Source of the DNA: a virus
DNA length: 33,174 bases
Direction: 5' to 3' (one strand)
Virus record (IMG/VR): IMGVR_UViG_3300030060_004558
Location: 1-33,174 of that record
Shown here: piece by piece, positions 17,151 through 24,345 of the stretch
Layout of the letters: every line of letters begins with the position of its first letter
Numbering within the stretch: the stretch's first letter is position 1
Position numbers and translations under genes: made by a program
The notes under the pieces: generated by a model
Seen by the model: only the letters and a program-made list of their open reading frames with translations
Told to the model about the DNA's origin: nothing
The model's database searches: none

Positions 17151-17179
17151 ACTTTTTCTGGGAAGGAGTCCCAAAAAGT
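17151..17179. other. Long hairpin in the late leader
   Basis: ACTTTTT at 17151-17157 pairs with AAAAAGT at 17173-17179, and GGGA at 17160-17163 pairs with TCCC at 17169-17172. A two-base bulge and a five-base loop complete it. No T-run follows the stem on either strand, so it is not a standard terminator. It may be an RNA-processing or stability element, or a weak two-way terminator using the internal T/A tract. Confidence 0.55.
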
Positions 17180-17335
17180 ATGTCGATCCTCTGGAATACC
17201 AGTGTTTAAGCCAAAGTGTGTCAAAACGGATTCAATATCCGTTGCGGAAAAAGGAAATAAAAGGTGACTTCTGAGACATTAGTGTTTTTATGCTGCTTTG
17301 TGAAATTTATTGGCCTCAGAGGTCATCTTTTAAGT

Positions 17336-17359
17336 AAAAAAAGGGACTAAACATAGTCC
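17336..17359 (-). terminator. Intrinsic terminator inside the late leader
   Basis: On the minus strand GGACTA, loop TGTT, TAGTCC is followed by C and seven T residues (forward A run 17336-17342). This is a textbook rho-independent terminator. It lies about 300 nt downstream of the putative late promoter and before any late gene. It may stop read-through from the replication genes or release a short leader RNA. Confidence 0.8.
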
Positions 17360-17640
17360 TTAGAGCCACCACAGTCGCCATAGGAAGACGAACAATCCTA
17401 TAGCTATCATGTGACTCAAGACTACTAATGAGAAACCCTCAGTGATCTATGTTGTTGGAGGAACTAAGGTCTAGGTTATGTGACTAAAGTATCAACATAC
17501 TTAAGTAGACAATAAACAACTATAGTTAGGAGATTAGGGAGTAATAGTTGTAGGTATAAACTAAAGTCAACTCATGTCACTCATGTTTACCAATGTGTGA
17601 GTTGGTCACTGGTCGAGTGAGATCACCAGAGGAATATCTC
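17336..17640 (-). ncRNA. Candidate small phage RNA, about 305 nt
   Basis: The interval runs from the putative phage promoter start to the intrinsic terminator and has no supported coding content. If both signals work, a discrete RNA of about 305 nt is made. It begins with a GAGAU/AUCUC hairpin and ends in the terminator stem. Only the bounding signals are seen; the RNA itself is inferred. Confidence 0.4.
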
Positions 17641-17658
17641 TATAGGGCGTACACAAAA
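17640..17658 (-). promoter_or_regulatory. Putative phage RNA polymerase promoter (late)
   Basis: On the minus strand it reads TTTTGTGTACGCCCTATAG with +1 at the final G. It differs at only two of 19 positions from the site in front of the RNA polymerase gene, and its CCCTATAG end resembles the CACTATAG end shared by T7, SP6 and K11 promoters. It lies just after the last replication-block gene and before the virion block, the right place for a late promoter. Confidence 0.75.
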
Positions 17659-17666
17659 CATTTGAC

Positions 17667-17939
17667 TTAAGTTTCTTCTGTATCCTCTTGATTAGCCATG
17701 ATGTTTCCATAGGCCTCATTTTGTATCTCCAATAGATACTCAGGATTATCATAGGTCTTAAATCCAGGGCATATCATGAGTATCCGTTCTACAAACCTAT
17801 TCCTTTTAAATATAGGTTTCTCTGTTGTTACTTGGTTCTCATAGTTGATCTTATCTCTCATGTATCTAGCGACATGAGCATCTCTAGCCAATGTAAACAT
17901 ATGGCAGCTTACTACTATGGTAAATATTGTAGTGTCCAT
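17667..17939 (-). CDS. Hypothetical protein, 90 aa
   Basis: No family is recognised. The N-terminal 17 residues (MDTTIFTIVVSCHMFTL) are hydrophobic and could be a short helix or membrane anchor, although an Asp at position 2 and a Cys/His pair make a signal peptide unlikely. The middle is basic (KPIFKRNRFVERIL), and the C-terminus is acidic (NQEDTEET). It overlaps the previous gene as TAATG, with AGAGAG as ribosome-binding site, so it belongs to the same operon. It is the last gene before the late promoter. Confidence 0.7.
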   Translation of the reverse strand: MDTTIFTIVVSCHMFTLARDAHVARYMRDKINYENQVTTEKPIFKRNRFVERILMICPGFKTYDNPEYLLEIQNEAYGNIMANQEDTEET

Positions 17940-18208
17940 TAGATTCTCTCTTTGTTGTGATAGTGTTCTTCGGTTACACGTATGTATGTAGCTACAGTTC
18001 TTATGACTGCTTCGTGTGCTTGGGCAATGTCTTTGGTTGCTAATCCATAGCCTTCATTGCCTACTGCTGGATCAATTAATTTACTTAGATAGATGAAGAG
18101 TGAACCAGCTAACAATGAGTCATCTATCTTTATGTGTGTCCTTCGTAATCCATATTTGTTTTGCCTGGTTTTCTTGGCACCACCAATTCTTTCCAGATTC
18201 TTTATCAT
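17939..18208 (-). CDS. Hypothetical protein, 89 aa
   Basis: No family is recognised. The N-terminal 28 residues are basic (GGAKKTRQNKYGLRRTHIKI). The rest is predicted helical, with LLAGSLFIYLSKLIDP and IAQAHEAVIRTVATYIRVTEE. It overlaps the DUF3310 gene by ATGA and the next gene by TAATG, so it is translated as part of a tightly coupled series. No membrane segment or metal site is evident. Confidence 0.7.
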   Translation of the reverse strand: MIKNLERIGGAKKTRQNKYGLRRTHIKIDDSLLAGSLFIYLSKLIDPAVGNEGYGLATKDIAQAHEAVIRTVATYIRVTEEHYHNKERI

Positions 18209-18564
18209 GATGAGTTATCTCTAGGATCACGACCAAGGGCAAACTCAAGCATCCATATAGCTTTCTCAATGTTGTCATTGCGTGGTCCTTTCTTATGCAT
18301 TCTCCAGATATACTTGAATGCATTTACCTCGGCCCACTTGACGACTTGTTCTCGACCAAATGCACTCACCATTGCATCAACAGCTTCTATTCCACCTGAC
18401 TTGTAATGGGTTGGATTGATGTTGTTAGATACATTGAGTATGTTTTGATCCCACTCTTCTTTACTTGGTAATGCTGAGTGTTCTTTTTGTAGCTTGGTCC
18501 ATTTGTTTTCCTTAGTCTTCGCAGATAGCGCAGTAGACTGGAGGTTGCTGCTCTTCTTGGTCAT
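18205..18564 (-). CDS. DUF3310 protein, possible nucleotide kinase-like
   Basis: A 119-residue protein whose C-terminal half, residues 50-110, matches the DUF3310 pattern: NPTHYKSGGIEAVDAM, a central segment ending NAFKYIWRMHKKG (the usual 'KYlwR...K' core), then NDNIEKAIWMLEFAL. The same domain is found in T7 gp1.7, a phage nucleotide kinase that acts on dTMP and dGMP. Here the N-terminal 50 residues are low in complexity and basic, so only the DUF3310 part is shared. A role in nucleotide metabolism is inferred. The start ATG lies 53 bases inside the previous gene, with AAGGAA upstream; a later start is possible. Confidence 0.8.
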   Translation of the reverse strand: MTKKSSNLQSTALSAKTKENKWTKLQKEHSALPSKEEWDQNILNVSNNINPTHYKSGGIEAVDAMVSAFGREQVVKWAEVNAFKYIWRMHKKGPRNDNIEKAIWMLEFALGRDPRDNSS

Positions 18565-18766
18565 TACTCTGGTTCCTTATTGTTGTGGGTGTAGGTGTTT
18601 CTGCTGAAACTACCTTTATGTTTTTGTAGCCTTGTAAGTGCCACTCATGAGTATCTATAAACTGCTCACACTCGATGATTGAACCAGTGAACATATCCAC
18701 TGATATCCAAGTTTGATCGGGTGTTATCTTTTGCCCGGTAACGGTGCACTGTCTTTCTCTTTTCAT
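18512..18766 (-). CDS. Hypothetical protein with C-terminal CxxC, 84 aa
   Basis: The family is not recognised. It opens MKRERQCTVTGQKITPDQTW, continues with the beta-like ISVDMFTGSIIECEQFID, then a Pro/Thr/Gln-rich linker, and ends PPVYCAICED. The CxxC at the end, with the Cys in RQCTVTG, could form part of a small metal site, but a full zinc ligand set is not clear. It overlaps the upstream gene by ATGA. The frame extends into the next gene by 53 bases, which is unusual but free of stops in both frames. Confidence 0.65.
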   Translation of the reverse strand: MKRERQCTVTGQKITPDQTWISVDMFTGSIIECEQFIDTHEWHLQGYKNIKVVSAETPTPTTIRNQSNDQEEQQPPVYCAICED

Positions 18767-18957
18767 TTGTCGAATTGTCTCTGCTGCAATTTCTTTTGAC
18801 TGACTAAACGTAGTTCTATTGCATAGTCAGAATCTTTCTTTGGTTTCTTTGTGAACTTATCCAGGACCATCAATCTTGCTACTCTTAAATTAGGTGCCTT
18901 GATAAGCATTTCTTCTGGTTGTTTTTGTGTGAGTTTGAATAGGTATCTAGGCATCAT
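18763..18957 (-). CDS. Hypothetical basic protein, 64 aa
   Basis: The family is not recognised. The product starts MMPRYLFKLTQKQPEEMLIK, then APNLRVARLMVLDKFTKKPK and a helical, basic end (SQKKLQQRQFDK). It is small and strongly positive. The start overlaps the exonuclease stop codon (ATGA), and the end overlaps the next gene in the same manner, so it belongs to a continuous translational cascade with the replication genes. Confidence 0.7.
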   Translation of the reverse strand: MMPRYLFKLTQKQPEEMLIKAPNLRVARLMVLDKFTKKPKKDSDYAIELRLVSQKKLQQRQFDK

Positions 18958-19718
18958 GGACTCCAGGGAATAACTTTTTCATTAGTGAAATCCCAATCGG
19001 AGTAGCGACATATCCTGGCACATCTTGCCTGGGCCAATAGGTCTTCTAATGTATAACCAGCTTTTAAATAGGCATTACGAACTAGCATCCAGTCTGGACG
19101 TTCTCCCAGGATCCTTTTTGCTTTCACTGGTCCAACACCAACTAAACCTGGGTATCCATCAGTGGTATCGCCAGTCAGTGTTTGTATGTAGAAGTTTTCA
19201 TCAGCTTCTTTTGCATGGATGGTAAACAGTTCGTCTTCACCTGGGCGATACAATTGCCCTGGTATGGTTTTCATATCTTTATCATCAGATACAATGATGC
19301 GTTTACCTTTAGCATCCGGATCAGTGGCCAGGATACCCATGATATCGTCAGCTTCTAATGTGTCTTGAGTAATCGTGTTGTATGCATCGTGGCACCAGTC
19401 GATAAGTGCTTTGTGCCCTACTGGTTTACGTGTTTTCTTACGACCACTTTTGTATGGCTCGTATAGGGTTTTTCTGTAGTTATTCCTGGAAGATAAACAC
19501 ATATACATTGTGTCTACATTCAGTTTTTCTTGGAACTCAGTTACCTGATTGGTAAAGATTTCTTTTGCAGTCTTTAGGTCTGTAGACAGACTCCAGATAT
19601 CGTCACCCCAATCAGTTTCATCTTCAGCAGCACTGGCTGCACGATAGAGGTATAAGTCAGCATCAATGAATAGTATCGGTGCTTTCGTATTCTCCACAAT
19701 GTTCTTCAAGTAAGTCAT
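18954..19718 (-). CDS. T7 gp6-like 5'-3' exonuclease (FEN family)
   Basis: A 254-residue nuclease. The acidic metal-binding residues appear in order: FIDADLYLYRAA (D19, D21), DTLEADDIMGIL (E122, D124, D125) and IIVSDDKDMKTI (D145, D146, D148). The helix-three-turn-helix DNA-binding segment follows at 182-200, TGDTTDGYPGLVGVGPVKA. This is the arrangement of T7 gp6 and the pol I 5' nuclease. It would remove RNA primers and degrade host DNA during replication. It has an AAAGGAG ribosome-binding site before ATG 19718 and overlaps its upstream neighbour by 56 bases. It looks intact. Confidence 0.93.
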   Translation of the reverse strand: MTYLKNIVENTKAPILFIDADLYLYRAASAAEDETDWGDDIWSLSTDLKTAKEIFTNQVTEFQEKLNVDTMYMCLSSRNNYRKTLYEPYKSGRKKTRKPVGHKALIDWCHDAYNTITQDTLEADDIMGILATDPDAKGKRIIVSDDKDMKTIPGQLYRPGEDELFTIHAKEADENFYIQTLTGDTTDGYPGLVGVGPVKAKRILGERPDWMLVRNAYLKAGYTLEDLLAQARCARICRYSDWDFTNEKVIPWSP

Positions 19719-19914
19719 ACAATTTCTCCTTTAGGGATATCCCTTCTGGTGTTATGGACCACTTGTTCGTCCATACCACGTCATCTACTTTTACTGTTAT
19801 TAATCCTTCACTGGCACATATGGCTACGTGCAGTGCACCTTCTCTGGCGAATCTACCTTTAATACGAAATGGGTTTCTTTGTGCTCTATCTAAGACAATG
19901 TAAAATGCCAACAT
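19663..19914 (-). CDS. Hypothetical protein between DNA polymerase and exonuclease
   Basis: The frame is open from 20100, but the part above 19943 lies within the DNA polymerase gene and is probably a shadow. The ATG at 19914 (MLAFYIVLDRAQRNPFRIKG) gives 83 residues and is my choice, although it has no good ribosome-binding site; an AAGGT lies 20 bases upstream. The C-terminal part, with SEGLITVKVDDVVWTNKW then SITPEGISLKEKLYDLL, has the strand-turn-strand 'iTpeG' look of a winged helix, so DNA binding is possible but unproven. It ends 56 bases inside the exonuclease gene. Confidence 0.5.
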   Translation of the reverse strand: MLAFYIVLDRAQRNPFRIKGRFAREGALHVAICASEGLITVKVDDVVWTNKWSITPEGISLKEKLYDLLEEHCGEYESTDTIH

Positions 19915-19942
19915 GGTTTCAAAGCCATCGTAGTCTTTACCT

Positions 19943-21715
19943 TCAGTGCGTTTGATGCCAAGTTGATCCCAGGGAATACTCGCTTTCGAGGGGGATTTGC
20001 AAGTTGTAAGTATTTCCTGCCAGTAATCCCATTTCTTTGCTGATTTGTCCGACACGTTCTGCGACTCCTTCCGATTTACAAGCAATCTGGATTTCGTCAT
20101 GAATCCATCCGACTATGTATGCATCGTTATTAAGTTGTTGTTTGATTTGTTTATAGACCAGGTATAGCCATTGCTTACATAAGACTGCACCGGCACTCTG
20201 TAATAGTTGTGAGAGTGCTTTGTGTTCTGATCTTATATAAAGTTTTCTTCGGTCTAATCCAAAGATGTAACCACGTTTAGCAGCACGTCTTACTTCTTCT
20301 CTTAGACGTTTAAATGCCGGTACGTTTTGATCGTATTGTTTCTTTAGCCTGGATCCATCTTTAGCTGAACCACCTACGATCTCACCAATGATCTTATTGC
20401 CACCACCATACATCGTGGCATAAAGCCAAGTCTTAGCCTGGCTACGTTCAATACCCAAAGCATTGGCATTGTAAGTATGGATATCACCTTCAAGTATCTG
20501 CTTGGCATATTCACCGTTATCATAATGGTGTAAGAAGTGAGCAAGTAACCTAACTTCAAGACCACTCAAGTCACTGCCCAAGAGTGTCCATCCGGTTGGC
20601 ACTGTAAACAACTCACGACATTCCTTGCCATAAGGCAGCCTTGCAGAAGTCACCTGGGATAAATTTGGACTACGATGCGATGCGCGACCTGACACACATC
20701 CATTAGGAATAATCGTGTGTCTTAACTTGCCATCGTTATCGCATAGTTTTAACCAGGCACTTCGACCTTCAGCTAACATGGCGATACGTTTTTGTATCAT
20801 GAATGACTCGGCCAGTTTTTTAGCTTCAGGGTATGGAAGTTTCTCTAATGTAGATTCATCAAGTTTAGGATCACCTGATGGACTAAATTGTGTTGGCTTC
20901 CAGTTGTATTTCTTTACCAGGCAATAGTGAATGTGTTTTCTACTGTTGGGATTAAACTCAACTACTTTTACTTTAGTAAATGGTTCGCCTTTAACATAGC
21001 CAAGTGTTTTGTTATTTACCTTGGGTATAAACTCAGTGTGTATTTCCCAAGGTTCAAACAGTTCACTCAATTCTTTATTTAGGTCTGCTCTTCGTTGTGA
21101 CAATTTGCCATACAACTCACCAGCTTTTACTAAATCGAATGTCCATCCATTGTTACCAACTTCATGACATACAGCAGCTAAGTTATGCTCCAGTTCAATG
21201 GAAGTTTCACTAAAGTCTTCTTTAGATAAATGTTTGTATAAGTCTGCTGTAAGTTGTGCATCCTGGTTACAATATGTGCCCATAGCATCGCTATATTTTT
21301 CCCATCCACCATCGTAATCATCTTTGAGATTAGACAGTCTCATACCCCAGGCTTTCAATGAGTGTGAGCCATAGTATCTCTTAAGAAAATCATCAGGTAA
21401 TGACTGGTTTTTAAAGTCATCGTTGAATAGGTCTGCTTTGATTAACCTGGATAAAACCAGGGTATCTCTTACCTGGCCTGTTGGTTTAAATTCTGGATAA
21501 ACTTTTTGTATAGCCGGAATGTCAAAACAAATGATGTTATGACCAATAATAGTTTTAGCTTCTTGTAGAAGTTGGAGTGCGTGTTCTATTTCTCTTGGTT
21601 CATGGTATAGAGTTGCTTTAGATTCTTCTGCATCTAAGTCAACAATAGATAGGCAATGTATCTTTGTTAGTTTATCTAATAGTCCATCACTTTCGAGATC
21701 GAATACGAGAGTCAC
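19943..21715 (-). CDS. Family A DNA polymerase, T7 gp5-like
   Basis: A 590-residue replicative polymerase. The 3'-5' exonuclease domain has FDLESDG (D6, E8), GHNIICFD (N60, D65) and YCNQDAQ (Y148, D152). The polymerase domain has motif A GSDLSGLEVR (D382), motif B RSQAKTWLYATMYGG (R424, K428, Y432, Y436) and motif C GWIHDEIQI (H539-D540-E541). The C-terminus resembles the T7 end. It is shorter than T7 polymerase (704 aa). The segment that carries the thioredoxin-binding loop in T7 is replaced here by a short stretch around residues 222-255, so processivity probably does not depend on thioredoxin. It starts with GTG, overlapping the stop of the 53-aa gene as GTGA. Confidence 0.96.
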   Translation of the reverse strand: MTLVFDLESDGLLDKLTKIHCLSIVDLDAEESKATLYHEPREIEHALQLLQEAKTIIGHNIICFDIPAIQKVYPEFKPTGQVRDTLVLSRLIKADLFNDDFKNQSLPDDFLKRYYGSHSLKAWGMRLSNLKDDYDGGWEKYSDAMGTYCNQDAQLTADLYKHLSKEDFSETSIELEHNLAAVCHEVGNNGWTFDLVKAGELYGKLSQRRADLNKELSELFEPWEIHTEFIPKVNNKTLGYVKGEPFTKVKVVEFNPNSRKHIHYCLVKKYNWKPTQFSPSGDPKLDESTLEKLPYPEAKKLAESFMIQKRIAMLAEGRSAWLKLCDNDGKLRHTIIPNGCVSGRASHRSPNLSQVTSARLPYGKECRELFTVPTGWTLLGSDLSGLEVRLLAHFLHHYDNGEYAKQILEGDIHTYNANALGIERSQAKTWLYATMYGGGNKIIGEIVGGSAKDGSRLKKQYDQNVPAFKRLREEVRRAAKRGYIFGLDRRKLYIRSEHKALSQLLQSAGAVLCKQWLYLVYKQIKQQLNNDAYIVGWIHDEIQIACKSEGVAERVGQISKEMGLLAGNTYNLQIPLESEYSLGSTWHQTH

Positions 21716-21873
21716 TCCTCAGTCTCTTCGACTACTGGTGAACCGTTAGCATCGTAACCAACAATGGGTTCGGCTTCTTTCTTTTTCTTTTTGTCACCAA
21801 AGATACGATCCCACTCTGATTCAAATTTCTCTTTGTCCTGGACAGGACGAAAGTTATCACCTTTTCCTACCAT
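21712..21873 (-). CDS. Small conserved-type phage protein, 53 aa
   Basis: An ATG at 21873 follows AAGGAG by seven bases. The product has MVGKGDNFRPV then DKEKFESEWDRIFGD, a run of Lys, and an acidic end VVEETEE. The pattern 'KG...RP....F...W.RIFG' is familiar from tiny phage proteins of unknown role that sit near replication genes. The stop overlaps the polymerase GTG start, so it is likely to be translationally coupled to the polymerase. It is too short for most gene callers. Confidence 0.75.
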   Translation of the reverse strand: MVGKGDNFRPVQDKEKFESEWDRIFGDKKKKKEAEPIVGYDANGSPVVEETEE

Positions 21874-21900
21874 GATGTTTCTCCTTGTTGTATTTGTGGT

Positions 21901-22923
21901 TTATTCGTGAAATAAATCAGTTTGTGGTGGATTTACTCTTTTCTTTGCCAGTGCAATATATTCTTCGTTTAATTCAATCAAGACTGCATTGCGATTGTGC
22001 TGTTGTGCTACCAATCCTGTCGTGCCAGCACCACCAAAAGGATCTAAAACTGTACCGGGTTTAGTTTCATTGGTTTCGCATTGGCATTGTTTTTGCATAC
22101 CTAAATCTATTGGTGGATTTTCTCTATTATATTTATCCCATACACCACCAATCTTTCTGTCATTTGTACCACTTCTTTTGTTTCTTTCCACCTCTAATGG
22201 CTTTGGTTTTTGTATAATTCGTTTATAAGGTTTTTCACAATCAGCACACACCTTCTCTGGACAACCAGCTAAAACACATGGCTCAATCAGATCAGGCGGG
22301 AAGGTTGCAAAGTGAGCACCTTTGAATGGTTTGGTGGTAATTCTCCAGACCGAGCGTTTGTTTCTTTTCCCATCATAAATTTTATATTCAGGTGGTCGAG
22401 CATTTACGCCTTTTTGGTTTTGTCTTTCTTCGCTGCCTTTAGCACCCTTAGTTCCAGCCTTGATAACACCATCTTCCTTAATCGCTCCATGATCAAAGTA
22501 ATACTTCTTGTTCTTACTCAACAAGAAAATATATTCATGTGCCTTTGTGCAACGATCTTTGACACTCTCAACCATTGGGTTAGGTTTATGCCAGATGATG
22601 TCTTGTCTTAAAATCCATGAATCTTTTTGTAAAGCTAGTGCAACTCTAAATGGAATACATCCTAATTGTTTGTTAGGTAAAAAACTATCGCCCAAGTTAA
22701 GCCAAACTGTGCCATCATCTCGCAACACTCGCTTTACTTCTCTGAATACATTAACCAAGTTCTCTACAAATTCTTCTGGTGTATCTTCTAAACCTAATTG
22801 TTCTTCTTCATCTTGATAATTTCTAAGGCCAAAATAGGGTGGCGAAGTAATACAAGTGTTAATGGATTGCTCTGGCAATTCTTTGAGTTTGTCTAGGCAA
22901 TTACCATGAAGAAAAGTAATCAT
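21901..22923 (-). CDS. DNA methyltransferase, beta-class amino type (N4-C or N6-A)
   Basis: A 340-residue enzyme that transfers a methyl group from AdoMet to an exocyclic base nitrogen. Catalytic motif IV is CITSPPYFGLRNY (residues 24-36), and the AdoMet motif I LDPFGGAGTTG lies near residue 293. This order, IV before I, defines the beta class. SPPY is most common in N4-cytosine enzymes but is also found in N6-adenine ones, so base choice is left open. A Cys cluster, GCPEKVCADC with CQCE further on, is probably a structural zinc site in the target-recognition part. No matching restriction gene is present, so it is a lone phage methylase, probably protecting the DNA or altering regulation. It starts within TAATG after the C5 enzyme. 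Confidence 0.9.
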   Translation of the reverse strand: MITFLHGNCLDKLKELPEQSINTCITSPPYFGLRNYQDEEEQLGLEDTPEEFVENLVNVFREVKRVLRDDGTVWLNLGDSFLPNKQLGCIPFRVALALQKDSWILRQDIIWHKPNPMVESVKDRCTKAHEYIFLLSKNKKYYFDHGAIKEDGVIKAGTKGAKGSEERQNQKGVNARPPEYKIYDGKRNKRSVWRITTKPFKGAHFATFPPDLIEPCVLAGCPEKVCADCEKPYKRIIQKPKPLEVERNKRSGTNDRKIGGVWDKYNRENPPIDLGMQKQCQCETNETKPGTVLDPFGGAGTTGLVAQQHNRNAVLIELNEEYIALAKKRVNPPQTDLFHE

Positions 22924-24330
22924 TACTTATTCTCCTTGTTGTAGTCAGCTAATATGGCATTGCCAATATGAAACATTATTTGTGGCACAATTGAATTGCC
23001 TAAACACTTCAAGCGATTCACTCGATGTTCTTTTCTGGTGGTTACTCTGGGTATGTCTGGTTCACTTTCAAAACCTAAATGATCTTCTAACTGCATTGGC
23101 TCGGTATACTCAGGATCGGTATAGCCTGTTGCATATCCCATTAGCCATTCCACCCAATCAGGATTAAGTGCACCTTTCTCCATCTTCTCAACTTGTGCAT
23201 CTAACCTTGCGCCATACTTAGTGCCAGTTGTATTAGAAACCCGATAGTATTTACCATCTTCTTCTACAATCGTTCCATGACCACCCTTGTAATCTCTGGT
23301 GCTTGGAGTTGGCCAAGTTTCTTGTGCAATCTTTTCTTCTAAATTACCTTTATCCCTTCCTCTACGTTTAACATTATCAATACTCTCAGACATTGCTGCT
23401 GATGCTCTTGGAGTTGGCCATAGTTTTTCTTCTTCATAGCCAACAGCATCTTTTAGTTTGACTCCGAATCTGACACCTTTTTTATTGACTCTGGAATATG
23501 AGTCATTCTTCTTTTCAACATTCTTAACAACACCACCCTCAGTATCGGATACTCTTGGAGTTGGCCACATATTCACTTGATCGGCTAAATTTAAACTATG
23601 GCTGCTCTTGCCATCTTTAGATTTTCTTCTGCCAGTATCAGTAAGTTCAGCATTAGGATGTTCAATCTCTTGTGTGGTTGGAGTTGGCCACATTTCTGGA
23701 TGTACAACTTGCTCTCTGAGATTTCCACTTCTTGATCTACCCTGTCTATTCTTTTGATTTTTACTGCAATCTTCTGCTGATCTTGCTGGTAAGCCATCCA
23801 TAGTGTTAGGAGTTGCCCAAGTATCACTCTTGGATTTTTTTCCCGATGATCCAGACTCGATCCCTTCGGTGGGGAGCTTTGACGGATAAAGCTGGAATAA
23901 TAAACGCCGCCGTAGCGTAGCCTTCGGCTTCCAAGTCATTTGATACGAGGTCGGCCCCTCCCAGGGTGACGAAACCATTAACGTTTTCGACAACAACATA
24001 AGTGGGTCCTTTGCCTTTAACAATTTTAAACATTGCCGGCCAGAGGTGGCGGTCATCTTCTGTGCCTTTTTGTTTACCGGCGGCACTCCAACTTTGACAT
24101 GGCACTCCTCCACAGATGAGGTCGTGGTCGGGAACAGTTCTGATTGTTTCTTCATCTTTAGCTAGATCCTTTAAGTCATTAAAAATTGGTGTATTAGGGA
24201 AATTCTTTTTCAGTATCTTTTGGCAATATTCATCGAACTCACAAAATCCAACAGTTTCAAAACCACCTGTTGCGTGTAATGCAAGACTAAAACCACCAAT
24301 GCCTGAACAAATGTCAAACACTCTTAACAT
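22923..24330 (-). pseudogene. C5-cytosine DNA methyltransferase split by a frameshift
   Basis: Two frames together make one enzyme. The first part (24330 to about 23840) has motif I FDICSGIGGFSLAL, motif IV with the catalytic cysteine GVPCQSWSAAG (C78), motif VI VVVENV and motif VIII APHRRDRVWIIGKK. It then runs into a TGA at 23824. The second part, in the next frame, continues with SKSDTWATPN, five W(P/A)TP-type segments forming the target-recognition region, and motif X NRLKCLGNSIVPQ, ending at 22923. The frames meet at a run of seven A (23835-23841). Dropping one A gives an unbroken 468-residue protein with all motifs. The break may be a real mutation, programmed slippage or a sequencing error. 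The ribosome-binding site is CAAGGAG. Confidence 0.85.
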
Positions 24331-24345
24331 GGTTGCTCCTTGTAA

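Larger units (their letters stand above)
17037..17640 (-). promoter_or_regulatory. Late leader, about 600 nt, no gene
   Basis: From the putative +1 at 17640 to the first late ATG at 17036 I find no open frame with a credible ribosome-binding site; the longest candidates are 12 to 21 codons. The RNA would start GAGAU and can pair with AUCUC 17 bases on, making a 5' hairpin. Further down it has a terminator at 17336-17359, a perfect 7-bp hairpin at 17225-17243, a long hairpin at 17151-17179 and a (AAC)5 run near 17070. The content suggests a regulatory RNA region. Confidence 0.6.

Noticed and set aside
17390-17525. Other CTATAG occurrences (near 17399 and 17520) as further phage promoters
   Set aside because: They share only the palindromic CTATAG core and lack the TTTTGTKTACRCC half.
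17540-17570. Sigma-70-like promoter TTGACT, 18 bases, TATTAC on the minus strand
   Set aside because: The -10 box is poor, and such matches are common in AT-rich DNA; it is not strong enough to list as a feature.
19915-20100. N-terminal extension of the small gene before the exonuclease
   Set aside because: Most of it lies within the conserved C-terminus of the DNA polymerase; a later start is more likely.
23591-23827. A 78-codon minus-strand frame inside the C5 methylase
   Set aside because: It is the third frame of the same region; the W-P-T-P repeats and motif X lie in the other frame.
23842-24155. N-terminal 107 codons of the second methylase frame
   Set aside because: They overlap the motif I-VIII part of the methylase, whose frame is clearly coding. 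The second frame becomes meaningful only after the A7 run.
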